Positions 18,856 through 27,754 of a DNA stretch of 64,000 nt are shown here, one piece after another. Within the stretch, counting starts at the first letter, position 1, and every line of letters starts with the position of its first letter. A program made the position numbers and the translations under genes. The notes below the pieces were generated by a model. The model saw only the letters and a program-made list of their open reading frames with translations. It had not been told where the DNA came from and did no database searches. Source of the DNA: Pontibacter oryzae (GTDB lineage Bacteria; Bacteroidota; Bacteroidia; Cytophagales; Hymenobacteraceae); assembly GCF_003576375.1 (NCBI RefSeq), contig NZ_QWGE01000001.1, positions 682,001-746,000 on the forward strand. The letters are read 5' to 3'.

Positions 18856-19584
18856 TTACGACTGGTTTTGCTGGGCAAACACCTTGCGCAATAGCTCTGT
18901 GGTGCGGGCCCACGGGTTTTCACGGATTTTAAGCTCTTCCTGGGCCACAAGTTTAAATAAACCGTCGATGGCTTTTTGGGTAGCGTAGTCGTCCAGATCG
19001 GGATTAACTTTTTGCACCATCGGAATCTTGTTATACTGGTTAACAATGTCTGTATAATAGCGCGTGGCATTCGTTTTTTCCAGCGACTGCACCATAATCG
19101 GGTTGAAGGCTGTATAAAGTTGCTGCGACGTGGTACGCTTCAGGAAGTTGGTAGCCGCATCTTTCTCACCCCGAAGTATGGCCCAGGCATCCTGAATGGT
19201 CATCTGCTTGATGGCGCTCACGAAGATTGGCACGGCACTTTTAGCGGCATCTTCTGCCCCACGGTTCAGGGTAAGTATAAATTTATCCACTTGGCTCCCT
19301 AACCCTACCTGGCGAAGCGTATTTTCCACGCGCTGCACATCCTCCGGAAAAGGAATTTTGATAAGCGGGTTACCAAAATAACCATTGGTTTGCGATGCCT
19401 GGCCTGCACCGTTGCTAATGCCCACTTCTAATGCCTGTTTCAGCCCAGCAGCCACTTCATTTTGCGTAAGAGCGCCGTTGGTGCCTGCCAGCACGCCATC
19501 CATTGTTCGTTGCACATCGGCCACGGTGCAGGCAGAAGCGCCCAAAGCCACGGCTATAAAAGAGGTGTAAAGTAATTTCTTCAT
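18856..19584 (-). CDS. DUF4197 domain-containing lipoprotein
   Basis: A 242-residue protein matching DUF4197 over nearly its whole length (LKQALEVGISNGAGQASQ, YFGNPLIKIPFPEDVQ, QMTIQDAWAILRG, ATQKAIDGLF). The start MKKLLYTSFIAVALGASAC is a lipoprotein signal with Cys19, so it should be anchored to a periplasmic membrane face. The biochemical role of DUF4197 is not known. It is a single-gene unit. Confidence 0.88.
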   Translation of the reverse strand: MKKLLYTSFIAVALGASACTVADVQRTMDGVLAGTNGALTQNEVAAGLKQALEVGISNGAGQASQTNGYFGNPLIKIPFPEDVQRVENTLRQVGLGSQVDKFILTLNRGAEDAAKSAVPIFVSAIKQMTIQDAWAILRGEKDAATNFLKRTTSQQLYTAFNPIMVQSLEKTNATRYYTDIVNQYNKIPMVQKVNPDLDDYATQKAIDGLFKLVAQEELKIRENPWARTTELLRKVFAQQNQS

Positions 19585-19662
19585 AATGTTAATTTAGTAC
19601 TTAGAATCTAGCCATCAGGCCATAGACGTTAGCAGTACGGTTACAAACAAGATTATAACTGC

Positions 19663-19697
19663 TTTGTTACAGATGCATTTACCATACAGTATATTTG
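19663..19697 (+). promoter_or_regulatory. Bacteroidota-type promoter of cinA
   Basis: TTTG (19663-19666), 23-nt spacer, then TATATTTG (19690-19697), an exact TAnnTTTG -7 box. Transcription would start near 19703, giving a leader of about 57 nt before the cinA ATG. Confidence 0.5.
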
Positions 19698-19759
19698 AGG
19701 TAGATTACACAAATCTAACAGCTAGTACCTAACCAAACATAAATCAGACCAAAATATAT

Positions 19760-21019
19760 ATGAAAGCAGTTATTGCTGAGATAATCACGATCGGCGACGA
19801 GATTCTTTATGGGCAAATAGTGGACACCAACTCCGCCTGGATGGGCACACAGCTCACCGGCATTGGTGTGCGTGTAAAGCAGATCACTTCCATTTCTGAC
19901 AGTGCCGAGCACATTGTTAAAGCCCTGGACGATGCCCAGACCCGCGCCGATATTATTATTATGACCGGCGGCCTGGGCCCTACCAAGGATGACCTGACCA
20001 AGCACGTGTTGGCCGATTACTTCCATACTTCCTTAAAGCTGCACGAGCCCTCACTGGCTGACGTAACCGAAATCTTTAAAAACCGGGGCAGAGAAATCAC
20101 CGAACTCAACCGCCAGCAGGCTTTTCTGCCAGAGGCTTGCACGCCCGTTCGCAATGTGCTGGGCACCGCCCCAGGGATGTGGTTTGAGCAGAATGGAAAA
20201 GTTTTTGTCTCGATGCCGGGCGTACCCTTTGAGATGAAACGCATGATGACGGACACGGTTCTGCCACGGCTGCAACAGCAATTCAGGACGCCAAGCATTA
20301 TCCATAAAGTAGTGCAAACCGTGGGCCTTCCCGAATCTATACTTGCTGAGCGCCTGGAAGTATGGGAAACAAGCCTGCCCGAGCATCTAAAACTGGCTTA
20401 CCTGCCCCACCTCGGTGGCGTGCGCCTACGCCTTACCGGCCAAAGTATGGAGGCGGACAGATTGGAGAAAGAACTGCAGCAAGAGATAGATAAGTTACAA
20501 GATATTATTCCGAACTATATTTTTGCCTATGGCGAGGTAGTGCTGGAAGAGGCCATTGGAGAATTGCTGAATGAGCGCAACCTGACCATTGCCACCGCCG
20601 AAAGCTGCACTGGCGGCTACCTGGCCCACAAACTTACAAGTATAAGCGGTAGCTCGGCTTATTATCAGGGCAGCGTAATAGCTTATCACAACCAGGTAAA
20701 AGTGCGCGAGCTGCAGGTACGCCCTGAAACCCTAAAACAGTATGGCGCCGTAAGCGAGGCTACCGTACGCGAGATGGCAGAGAATGTGCGCCTCAAATTC
20801 GGGACGGATATTGGTGTGGCCACCAGCGGCATTGCCGGCCCCGATGGCGGTACTCCGGAGAAACCCGTAGGTACAATCTGGATTGCATATGCCGATAAAA
20901 CACGCACTATAACCAAGCTGCTGCACTTTAATAAAGATAGGTTGCTGAATATAGAATACACGGCTATGGCCGTACTTAACCTTGTGCGCCAAAGTTTAAC
21001 CGCAACGGTTGAGGAATAG
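19760..21019 (+). CDS. cinA: CinA family protein (competence/damage-inducible protein A)
   Basis: A 419-residue two-domain cytosolic protein. Residues ~1-170 are a MoaB/MogA-like (MoCF) domain with ITIGDEILYGQIVDTN and MTGGLGPTKDD. Residues ~260-415 are the CinA-C domain with TAESCTGG and ATSGIAGPDGGTPEKPVGT. Known members have ADP-ribose pyrophosphatase (N-terminal) and nicotinamide mononucleotide deamidase (C-terminal) activities and recycle NAD by-products. A second, stand-alone CinA-C protein lies at 45788-46279. Confidence 0.95.
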   Translation: MKAVIAEIITIGDEILYGQIVDTNSAWMGTQLTGIGVRVKQITSISDSAEHIVKALDDAQTRADIIIMTGGLGPTKDDLTKHVLADYFHTSLKLHEPSLADVTEIFKNRGREITELNRQQAFLPEACTPVRNVLGTAPGMWFEQNGKVFVSMPGVPFEMKRMMTDTVLPRLQQQFRTPSIIHKVVQTVGLPESILAERLEVWETSLPEHLKLAYLPHLGGVRLRLTGQSMEADRLEKELQQEIDKLQDIIPNYIFAYGEVVLEEAIGELLNERNLTIATAESCTGGYLAHKLTSISGSSAYYQGSVIAYHNQVKVRELQVRPETLKQYGAVSEATVREMAENVRLKFGTDIGVATSGIAGPDGGTPEKPVGTIWIAYADKTRTITKLLHFNKDRLLNIEYTAMAVLNLVRQSLTATVEE

Positions 21020-21038
21020 GCTAAAATCCTTAACTTTG
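21009..21038 (+). promoter_or_regulatory. Bacteroidota-type promoter of the E2 gene
   Basis: TTG (21009-21011), 19-nt spacer, then TAACTTTG (21031-21038). It begins inside the last codons of cinA. The predicted start near 21044 leaves a leader of about 144 nt before the E2 gene. That leader contains AAGACACAA (21050-21058) and its complement TTGTGTCTT (21137-21145), which could close a long stem. Confidence 0.5.
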
Positions 21039-21187
21039 TTTGCGAATTTAAGACACAAGCAGCAAGACACAGGGCGCAAGACTTGTTTTAAGACAAAGGC
21101 AGCATCTGTTCTTTTCGTTTCATTCATAACCTTGGTTTGTGTCTTGAGTCTGAAATCTTACGTCTCTAAAAACGAATAACGATATAT

Positions 21188-22549
21188 ATGGCACTTGTAG
21201 AAATGGTAATGCCCAAAATGGGCGAGAGTATCATGGAAGGTACCGTTCTGAAATGGCTCAAAAACGTGGGTGACACCATTGAGCAGGATGAGTCGGTGCT
21301 GGAAGTAGCTACAGATAAAGTGGACACAGAGGTACCTGCCTTGCAAGGTGGCGTACTGAAGGAAATTCTGGTACAGGAAGGTGATGTGGTAGCCGTTGGC
21401 GCTCCAATCGCAGTGATCTCTACTGATGGGGAAGACACTGGCTCGGCCGCGGCTCCTGCTTCTTCAGAAACTCCTGCCACACCGGCACCTGAGGCAGCAC
21501 CTCAGCAAACCGCTGCAGCTTCTGCCCCGAGCGAGGCGTTTGCCAAGCTGGACCAACCTGCCTCTGGCCGTTTCTACTCTCCGCTAGTATTAAACATTGC
21601 CCGCGAGGAAGGCATCTCGATGCAAGAGTTAGAGTTTGTTCCGGGTACAGGTAAAGAAGGTCGTGTGTCTAAGAAAGATATCATGACGTATGTGGAGAAC
21701 CGCCAGAATGCGCCACAGCAACAGGCTGCCCCAACACAGGCACCTGCCGCTGCTCCAGCGCAACCAGCAGCTGCTCCTGCGGCACAACCTAAGCCTCAAG
21801 CTGCACCTCCTGCCGTAAAACCAGCGGCTTCTTACGGCGGAAACGTAGAGCTGATCGAGATGGACCGTATGCGCAAAATGATTGCCGACCGCATGGTGGA
21901 CAGCAAGCGCATTTCTCCGCACGTTACCTCTTTTGTGGAAGCCGATGTAACCAACCTGGTTAACTGGAGAAACAAATGGAAAAACGAGTATAAGAAGCGC
22001 GAAGGCGAGAACCTGACCTTTACGCCGATCTTTATCGATGCCATTGCCAAGGCGATCAAAGATTACCCGATGATCAACGTGTCAGTGGATGGTGGCACCA
22101 TTATCCGCCACAAAGACATTAACATTGGTATGGCTGTGGCCCTGCCAAGCGGTAACCTGATCGTTCCGAATATCAAAAACGCTGACCAGCTTAACCTGAA
22201 CGGCCTGACCAAGAAGGTGAATGACCTGGCAAACCGTGGCCGTAACAACAAACTGACACCAGATGACCTGGCAGGCGGCACTTACACGGTGTCTAACGTG
22301 GGTTCTTTTGGCAACGTAATGGGTACCCCAATCATCATGCAGCCGCAGGTTGCCATTATGGCTGTGGGCGCGATCAAGAAGAAGCCTGCCGTGATCGAGA
22401 CACCGGAAGGCGACCTGATCGGTATTCGTCACTTCATGTACCTGTCGCACTCCTATGACCACCGCGTAGTGGATGGCTCGCTGGGTGGCATGTTCGTGCG
22501 CCGCGTGGCCGATTACCTGGAGAACTTTGACGTGAACCAGACGATTTAA
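21188..22549 (+). CDS. 2-oxo acid dehydrogenase E2 component (dihydrolipoamide acyltransferase)
   Basis: A 453-residue core subunit of a 2-oxo acid dehydrogenase complex. The lipoyl domain (1-80) carries the lipoylated Lys44 in EVATDKVDTEV. An Ala/Pro/Gln-rich linker follows, then a peripheral-subunit-binding domain (~120-155, FYSPLVLNIAREEGIS), a second linker (160-210) and the catalytic domain (~215-450) with His425 and Asp429 in DHRVVDG. No E1 or E3 gene is adjacent. A single lipoyl domain and an SHSYDHRVVDG end fit branched-chain or general E2 proteins of Bacteroidota. The acyl substrate cannot be fixed from this window. Confidence 0.93.
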   Translation: MALVEMVMPKMGESIMEGTVLKWLKNVGDTIEQDESVLEVATDKVDTEVPALQGGVLKEILVQEGDVVAVGAPIAVISTDGEDTGSAAAPASSETPATPAPEAAPQQTAAASAPSEAFAKLDQPASGRFYSPLVLNIAREEGISMQELEFVPGTGKEGRVSKKDIMTYVENRQNAPQQQAAPTQAPAAAPAQPAAAPAAQPKPQAAPPAVKPAASYGGNVELIEMDRMRKMIADRMVDSKRISPHVTSFVEADVTNLVNWRNKWKNEYKKREGENLTFTPIFIDAIAKAIKDYPMINVSVDGGTIIRHKDINIGMAVALPSGNLIVPNIKNADQLNLNGLTKKVNDLANRGRNNKLTPDDLAGGTYTVSNVGSFGNVMGTPIIMQPQVAIMAVGAIKKKPAVIETPEGDLIGIRHFMYLSHSYDHRVVDGSLGGMFVRRVADYLENFDVNQTI

Positions 22550-22556
22550 TTTAGAC

Positions 22557-22631
22557 GAAGCATCCTTTACAAAAAGGTGCTTTGTTCTTATGTATAAGTG
22601 TAAAGCCTGCTTCTTAACCGGAGCAGGCTTT
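22557..22631 (+). terminator. tandem hairpin terminator after the E2 gene
   Basis: Two hairpins in series: AAGCATCCTTT with AAAGGTGCTT (22557-22583; one bulged T, then a T-rich tract), and AAAGCCTGCT (22602-22611) with AGCAGGCTTT (22622-22631). Confidence 0.6.
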
Positions 22632-22742
22632 ATTATGTAAATTTTTTTAAGAAAAGCTGCACCTTTTGCCGCAGTCAAAGTATAAATTGGCGAATTACTA
22701 TACTACTGATCTGTATTCTGACATCATTCTACTAAAGCAACA

Positions 22743-23261
22743 ATGAAAAATATACTTCCCTGGATTTTAGCCGCTGTGTTTCTGTTTCTGGCCTTTTACT
22801 TTTACTGGCAGCAACACGAAGCCGAAAATCGGCTACAGATTGCCGATAACCAGGTAGCCGCGATAGACAAGGAGTTGAAGAAGCAGGCAGAAGCCAGCGA
22901 CTCAGCCGGGCAGGAAATGATGCTTCCTCCCGATACGATGGATTTAGTGCCGCCCGGAGGGGCCGCTTTTGTGGATGAGCTGGGGAGCCTGAGCCAGGGC
23001 GATGTGCAGCGCCTGAAGCGCAAAGGGCTCCAAAACCCGGAAACCGACCTCATGAATGACCTACATCGCAAGCAAACCAAACTTATACCTGCAACTGGCA
23101 CACTGGGGGGCACCATGGCCATCCGCGACAGCCGCATCCTGAACGACCGCTATGCCATGGCTTATTATGAGGACGGCCACAACGGCGGCTACTTGCTCCT
23201 GAAGTATGACGTGCGCGACGGCAACATCACCTGGAAAGTGATTGATAGTTCTGCCTTATAA
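22743..23261 (+). CDS. hypothetical single-pass membrane protein
   Basis: I do not recognise this family. The 172-residue product begins MKNILPWILAAVFLFLAFYF, one membrane helix or uncleaved signal anchor. A short coiled-coil-like stretch follows (EAENRLQIADNQVAAIDKELKKQAE, split only for reading), then a Pro/Gly-rich linker and a C-terminal domain of about 95 residues (DVQRLKRKGLQNPETDLMND, YYEDGHNGGYLLLKYDV). Most of it should lie in the periplasm. It has good codon use and a clean start 193 bp after the E2 gene. Confidence 0.75.
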   Translation: MKNILPWILAAVFLFLAFYFYWQQHEAENRLQIADNQVAAIDKELKKQAEASDSAGQEMMLPPDTMDLVPPGGAAFVDELGSLSQGDVQRLKRKGLQNPETDLMNDLHRKQTKLIPATGTLGGTMAIRDSRILNDRYAMAYYEDGHNGGYLLLKYDVRDGNITWKVIDSSAL

Positions 23262-23356
23262 AATCGATTCAGGAAGAAGCGCTGTAAGCCAATGTAAGTA
23301 TCAGGCACATATTTTGAGAAGGAACAGCAATATATAACGCATAAACCTAACACGCT

Positions 23357-23947
23357 ATGGCTATTCTGAACATACTTATTCCTTTGCTCTTCTCTTTGCT
23401 GCAGGCCGATAACACTGCCCTTCAACTCAAGCAAGATCTGCAAAAAGACCTGAGCCGGTTACAGCAACGCAACAGTTACTTTATCAGCGATAACAGCACC
23501 GACCAACCATCAGTGAAAAGTATCGCCAACGATTTGCAGCTTTTTGCATTAGTGGCTAACCTTGATTTGAGCCGTACAACCCATAACACGCAGCAGCAAG
23601 GGCCGCACCAGATCCAGCAGTGGACATTTAGTGAAGGCCAGATCCGGCGCGTGGTGCAGGTAGAAAGTATAATTGCCCTGGACACAGTAGTTACGCAGCG
23701 CTACCTCGAGAACCGCCCTCCTACTCAGCACCGCGTTCAGAATACTTTCACTTTCCGGACATACTTCGTTTCCACGGATGATGCGCAGCATAAACTGCAT
23801 TACCTGACAGAGGCTGAGCAAGGCCTGCTCGCATATACCCTCGGCGAGAAGCAAGTTGAAGTAAGTTATACTTCGCCTAAAGAAGGCCTGACTGACATAC
23901 TGGCTAAGTATAAAAACGAAGCAAAACAGCTGAGCTTAAGTTTGTAG
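23357..23947 (+). CDS. hypothetical protein, probably exported
   Basis: No family is recognised. The 196-residue product starts with a hydrophobic segment (MAILNILIPLLFSLLQ) that could be a signal peptide. The rest is Gln/Thr-rich and mixed alpha/beta with a run of beta-like segments (QIQQWTFSEGQIRRVVQVES, NTFTFRTYFVS). It lies 95 bp after the previous hypothetical gene on the same strand and may be co-transcribed with it. Codon use is like the neighbours. Confidence 0.7.
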   Translation: MAILNILIPLLFSLLQADNTALQLKQDLQKDLSRLQQRNSYFISDNSTDQPSVKSIANDLQLFALVANLDLSRTTHNTQQQGPHQIQQWTFSEGQIRRVVQVESIIALDTVVTQRYLENRPPTQHRVQNTFTFRTYFVSTDDAQHKLHYLTEAEQGLLAYTLGEKQVEVSYTSPKEGLTDILAKYKNEAKQLSLSL

Positions 23948-24438
23948 CAGTGATACTCAGTGGCTCTTCGGTGGGCTATCCGAGGGGTTAGTTGTGTCCA
24001 CAATCCGTACCGGAATATCTTTCTAATACCATTAAAGCTTGAACTCCTGATTATTGGTTGGCATGGCGAAGCCATTAGCCAGCAGCACATGGGTTGCAAC
24101 ATACATTATCATTCCTTTTAGCTGATGCACTGTTTTTTAGAGGTCATGCATCAGCTATCCTCCCTTTAAGTGGTTTTTTTCCGAAGCATGTTTTATCAGC
24201 CATGTTGCACGTGCCTTAAAAATCTAGAGCGTTCTGCCGCCGCAGAGTATACTTCAGTAATTATGTCGCAGTGCCGTCAGGTCTGTTTGGGCAAGTCGGC
24301 CAACACCTATGGCTGCGCGACATTATTCTGACAGAATGACATAAAACATTGGCTAATTCTCCATTGGCACATGGCTTGTTAACTGAGTAGTAACCATAAA
24401 AAAGAAATTAAATCAGCAACTATAAATAAAACTATAGA
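23948..24438. other. 491-bp intergenic region upstream of dnaK
   Basis: No convincing ORF. It contains an 11-bp inverted repeat TAGCTGATGCA / TGCATCAGCTA (24119-24129 and 24147-24157), a wider imperfect pair ATGTCGC / GCGACAT (around 24263 and 24316), and the dnaK control region near 24325-24380. Confidence 0.5.
24325..24380 (+). promoter_or_regulatory. sigma-54-like promoter and upstream inverted repeat of dnaK
   Basis: TTGGCAC-ATGGC-TTGTT (24364-24380) fits the -24/-12 sigma-54 consensus TGGCAC-N5-TTGC except for the last base of the -12 part. The predicted start near 24391 gives a leader of about 48 nt. Forty bases upstream is ATTCTG-A-CAGAAT (24325-24337), a 13-bp palindrome placed where an activator or repressor could bind. 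There is no CIRCE element. Confidence 0.4.
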
Positions 24439-26361
24439 ATGGGAAAAATAATAGGCATTGACTTAGGTACTACAAACTCTTGCGTTGCCGTAATGGAAGG
24501 TAACGAGCCAGTTGTTATACCTAACAGCGAAGGCCGCCGCACTACTCCGTCTATCGTAGCTTTTTTGGATAACGGAAACGGCGAACGCAAAGTAGGTGAT
24601 CCTGCCAAACGCCAGGCAATCACTAACCCGCAAAACACTATCGCTTCTATCAAGCGCTTCATGGGCCACAGCTACAACGAGGTAAGCGAAGAAGCAAAGC
24701 AGGTATCTTACAAAGTACAGCAAGGCAGCAACAACACTGTGCGCGTTCAGATCGGCGACCGCGAGTACACGCCACAGGAAATTTCTGCCATGGTGCTTCA
24801 GAAAATGAAGGCTACAGCAGAAGAGTACTTGGGCACAACTGTAACTGAAGCGGTTATTACCGTACCGGCATACTTTAACGATGCTCAGCGCCAGGCTACT
24901 AAAGAAGCCGGCCAGATTGCAGGCCTTGAGGTAAAGCGTATCATTAACGAGCCAACAGCGGCAGCGCTTGCTTACGGCCTGGATAAAAAGAGCATCGACC
25001 AGAAAATTGCGGTATTTGACCTTGGTGGTGGTACATTTGATATCTCTATCCTGGAGCTTGGCGACGGCGTATTTGAGGTACTTTCTACTAACGGTGACAC
25101 GCACCTTGGTGGTGACGACTTTGACCAGGTGATTATTAACTGGTTGGCTGATGAGTTCAAAAACGACGAAGGCTTAGACCTGCGCAAAGACCCAATGGCG
25201 CTTCAGCGTTTGAAGGAAGCAGCAGAGAAAGCCAAAATCGAGCTTTCTTCTTCGCAGGAAACCGAAATTAACCTGCCATACATTATGCCGGTTGATGGCG
25301 TTCCGAAGCACTTGGTACGTAAACTGACGCGCGCAAAATTCGAGCAGCTTTCTGATGACTTGATCCGTCGCTCTATGGAGCCATGCAAGCAGGCCCTGAA
25401 AGATGCCGGCCTTTCTACTTCTGATATCGATGAAGTGATTCTGGTAGGTGGTTCTACCCGTATCCCGAAGGTGCAGGAAGAGGTTGAGAAGTTCTTCGGC
25501 AAGAAGCCTTCTAAAGGCGTTAACCCGGATGAGGTGGTTGCCATCGGTGCCGCTATCCAGGGTGGTGTATTAACCGGTGAGGTAAAAGACGTACTCCTCC
25601 TGGACGTAACGCCACTTTCACTGGGTATCGAAACAATGGGCGGTGTGTTCACCAAACTGATCGAGTCGAACACAACTATCCCTACCAAGAAATCTGAGAC
25701 GTTCTCTACTGCTTCGGATAACCAGCCATCGGTTGAGATCCACGTACTGCAGGGTGAGCGCCCAATGGCAAAGGATAACCGTACCATTGGTCGTTTCCAC
25801 TTGTCAGACATTCCGCCAGCGCCACGTGGTGTTCCGCAGATCGAAGTAATTTTCGATATTGATGCCAACGGTATCCTGCACGTAACTGCCAAGGATAAGG
25901 CAACCGGCAAGGAGCAGAAAATCCGCATCGAGGCTTCTTCCGGCCTGAGTGATGAGGAAATCGAGAAGATGCGTAAGGAGGCAGAAGCCAACGCCGAAGC
26001 TGACAAGAAGGCAAAAGAGGAGATTGAGAAGCTGAACACAGCCGACTCTATGATCTTCCAGACCGAGAAGCAGCTGAAAGAGTACGGCGATAAGTTGTCT
26101 GCTGGCAACAAGTCGAACATCGAGAACGCGCTGGCTGAGCTGAAAAAAGCACACGAAGCGAAAGATGTGGCCGGTATCGATGTAGCTATCGAGAACCTTA
26201 ACAATGCTTGGAGCGCAGCCTCTCAGGAAATGTATGCCGCTACACAAGGCCAGGGTGCCCCAGGCGGCGACGGCCAGCAAGGCCAGCCAGGTGCTGAGCA
26301 AGGCGCAGCCGACGGCGGTGTAACTGATGTTGACTACGAAGAAGTAGACGGCAACAAATAA
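24439..26361 (+). CDS. dnaK: molecular chaperone DnaK (Hsp70)
   Basis: The 640-residue Hsp70 is complete. The ATPase domain (1-~385) has [14 protein letters not shown], the [11 protein letters not shown] phosphate loop and [11 protein letters not shown]. The peptide-binding domain (~390-505) starts after the [14 protein letters not shown] linker region, and a helical lid and Gly/Gln-rich tail follow. The C-terminus ends EEVDGNK, a variant of the EEVD-like tail. It folds nascent and stress-damaged proteins with DnaJ and GrpE, neither of which is in this window. It is a single-gene unit with a strong terminator. Confidence 0.98.
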   Translation: MGKIIGIDLGTTNSCVAVMEGNEPVVIPNSEGRRTTPSIVAFLDNGNGERKVGDPAKRQAITNPQNTIASIKRFMGHSYNEVSEEAKQVSYKVQQGSNNTVRVQIGDREYTPQEISAMVLQKMKATAEEYLGTTVTEAVITVPAYFNDAQRQATKEAGQIAGLEVKRIINEPTAAALAYGLDKKSIDQKIAVFDLGGGTFDISILELGDGVFEVLSTNGDTHLGGDDFDQVIINWLADEFKNDEGLDLRKDPMALQRLKEAAEKAKIELSSSQETEINLPYIMPVDGVPKHLVRKLTRAKFEQLSDDLIRRSMEPCKQALKDAGLSTSDIDEVILVGGSTRIPKVQEEVEKFFGKKPSKGVNPDEVVAIGAAIQGGVLTGEVKDVLLLDVTPLSLGIETMGGVFTKLIESNTTIPTKKSETFSTASDNQPSVEIHVLQGERPMAKDNRTIGRFHLSDIPPAPRGVPQIEVIFDIDANGILHVTAKDKATGKEQKIRIEASSGLSDEEIEKMRKEAEANAEADKKAKEEIEKLNTADSMIFQTEKQLKEYGDKLSAGNKSNIENALAELKKAHEAKDVAGIDVAIENLNNAWSAASQEMYAATQGQGAPGGDGQQGQPGAEQGAADGGVTDVDYEEVDGNK

Positions 26362-26381
26362 GCATCCAACACTCAAACCAT

Positions 26382-26420
26382 AAAAAAATCCCTGTCGGTA
26401 TCCGACAGGGATTTTTTGTT
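26382..26420 (+). terminator. Rho-independent terminator of dnaK
   Basis: ATCCCTGTCGG (26388-26398) and CCGACAGGGAT (26402-26412) form a perfect 11-bp stem with a 3-nt loop, flanked by an A-run and a T-run. Confidence 0.9.
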
Positions 26421-26468
26421 TTAATATGTTATTGCCATAATATAGCTGTAACTAAATTTTTTACTGCT

Positions 26469-27166
26469 ATGAAACGACTTATACTACTAATTGGCTGCAC
26501 ATTCATACTTGTGCAGGCTAAAGCACAGGTCCAAGAAAGGACATTTTTTGTAACTGCCAGCGGTGGTGCAACTATCCATAAGGAAAATAAATCCAGTAAA
26601 GCCAAGTCCTTAAAGCTTGGTGGTAGTATTAACTATCAGCTCAACCATAGTTGGTCGCTTGGTTTAACTACAGAGCATACTATTTCTACCTCAGAATCTA
26701 ATCAAGGGGCAATTCTATCAAGCGGGTCTGGATACAGCAGCTACAGGTCTTCTTCCGAAGCACAGTTTAAATCCTGGTTTATTGGGCCACAGGCACGTTA
26801 TTACTATCCTTTACATAATAAGATATCGTTATTTGGAGAAGCGCAGACTGGTGTGTATTGGGAGTCTTCGGAGTCAAAAAGTGCTTCCGCATCTTCCGGT
26901 TATCTTGGTGGAAATTTCGTTTCTACTAACGGTTCCATAGCAAAAGATTACAGCTCATTTAAAGCTAAAGCGGCTCGCGCCATCGTATCCCAGGGATTGT
27001 GTACTTTATCAAACCGCGTTTCGGAATTGAACTAAAAACGAATGTTATGAAGTATGATCACGGATTAGGCGACAGCAGGCTTCCTGAAGGAGAAGAGTTG
27101 CCGAAGACTTTTAATATTGATTTTAGCTTGGCAAGCTCGCGAATTGGCGCAAGCTTTTATTTCTAG
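26469..27166 (+). pseudogene. outer-membrane beta-barrel protein gene with a -1 frameshift
   Basis: The first frame codes for 188 residues: a signal peptide (MKRLILLIGCTFILVQAKAQ) and amphipathic barrel strands, ending in an off-pattern tail after KAKAAR. Reading in the +2 shifted frame from about 26990 restores a normal barrel ending, PGIVYFIKPRFGIELKT...IGASFYF, to the stop at 27164-27166, with the terminal Phe typical of outer-membrane proteins. Adding one C to the CCC at 26989-26991 joins the frames. It may be a recent mutation, a phase-variation event or a sequencing error. Function is unknown. GC is lower than that of the neighbours. Confidence 0.85.
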
Positions 27167-27174
27167 AGAGCTAT

Positions 27175-27211
27175 AAACCAAAAGGCCGGTCTTGCACCGG
27201 CCTTTTGGTTT
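27175..27211. terminator. bidirectional terminator between the barrel gene and purE
   Basis: A perfect 16-bp stem: AAACCAAAAGGCCGGT (27175-27190) and ACCGGCCTTTTGGTTT (27196-27211) with a 5-nt loop. It serves both converging genes. Confidence 0.9.
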
Positions 27212-27222
27212 CATTTTCATAC

Positions 27223-27753
27223 TTAATCCAAGTCCCGATCTCCTCTTTTCAGCTCTTCCACAGAGCGCATCACCTTATCATTTAGGCTGATCTTATACTT
27301 TTCCAGCTTGTCGGCTACGGCTGCATTGTTGGTACCGATGATCTCGGCGGCAAGTATACCGGCGTTCAGGGCGCCATCCAGGGCAACAGTGGCTACAGGT
27401 ATGCCACCCGGCATTTGCAGGATAGACAGCACCGAATCCCAGCCATCAATAGAGTTGGAAGACTTAACCGGCACGCCGATAACAGGCAATGTGGTAAGCG
27501 AGGCTACCATGCCCGGCAAATGCGCTGCACCTCCGGCTCCGGCAATAATTACTTTCAGGCCGCGTTTGCGGGCATTTTCGGCATACTCTAGCATGCGGTG
27601 CGGCGTGCGGTGCGCCGATACAATGGTCAGCTCGAAAGATACGCCAAGGGTTTCAAGTATCTCGGCGGCGGCATCCATTACGCGCAGGTCAGACTGGCTG
27701 CCCATAATAATGCCTACCAGCGGCTGTTGGGTGTTTGTGGTCTCTTCGGCCAT
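27223..27753 (-). CDS. purE: 5-(carboxyamino)imidazole ribonucleotide mutase PurE
   Basis: A 176-residue cytosolic class I PurE, which converts N5-CAIR to CAIR in purine synthesis. [10 protein letters not shown] (15-24) binds the substrate phosphate and [14 protein letters not shown] carries the conserved catalytic-site histidine. [12 protein letters not shown] and the [18 protein letters not shown] region are also diagnostic. It lies 1 bp behind purK on the minus strand, and the two enzymes act in sequence. Confidence 0.97.
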   Translation of the reverse strand: MAEETTNTQQPLVGIIMGSQSDLRVMDAAAEILETLGVSFELTIVSAHRTPHRMLEYAENARKRGLKVIIAGAGGAAHLPGMVASLTTLPVIGVPVKSSNSIDGWDSVLSILQMPGGIPVATVALDGALNAGILAAEIIGTNNAAVADKLEKYKISLNDKVMRSVEELKRGDRDLD

Positions 27754-27754
27754 A

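Noticed and set aside
24119..24157. 11-bp inverted repeat upstream of dnaK as a terminator
   Set aside because: No T-run on either side and no gene ending close by; left as an unexplained repeat in the gap.
25203..26204. 333-residue open frame antisense to dnaK
   Set aside because: It is a composition effect of a strongly expressed gene; the product is Ser-rich with no motif, and dnaK is certain on the other strand.
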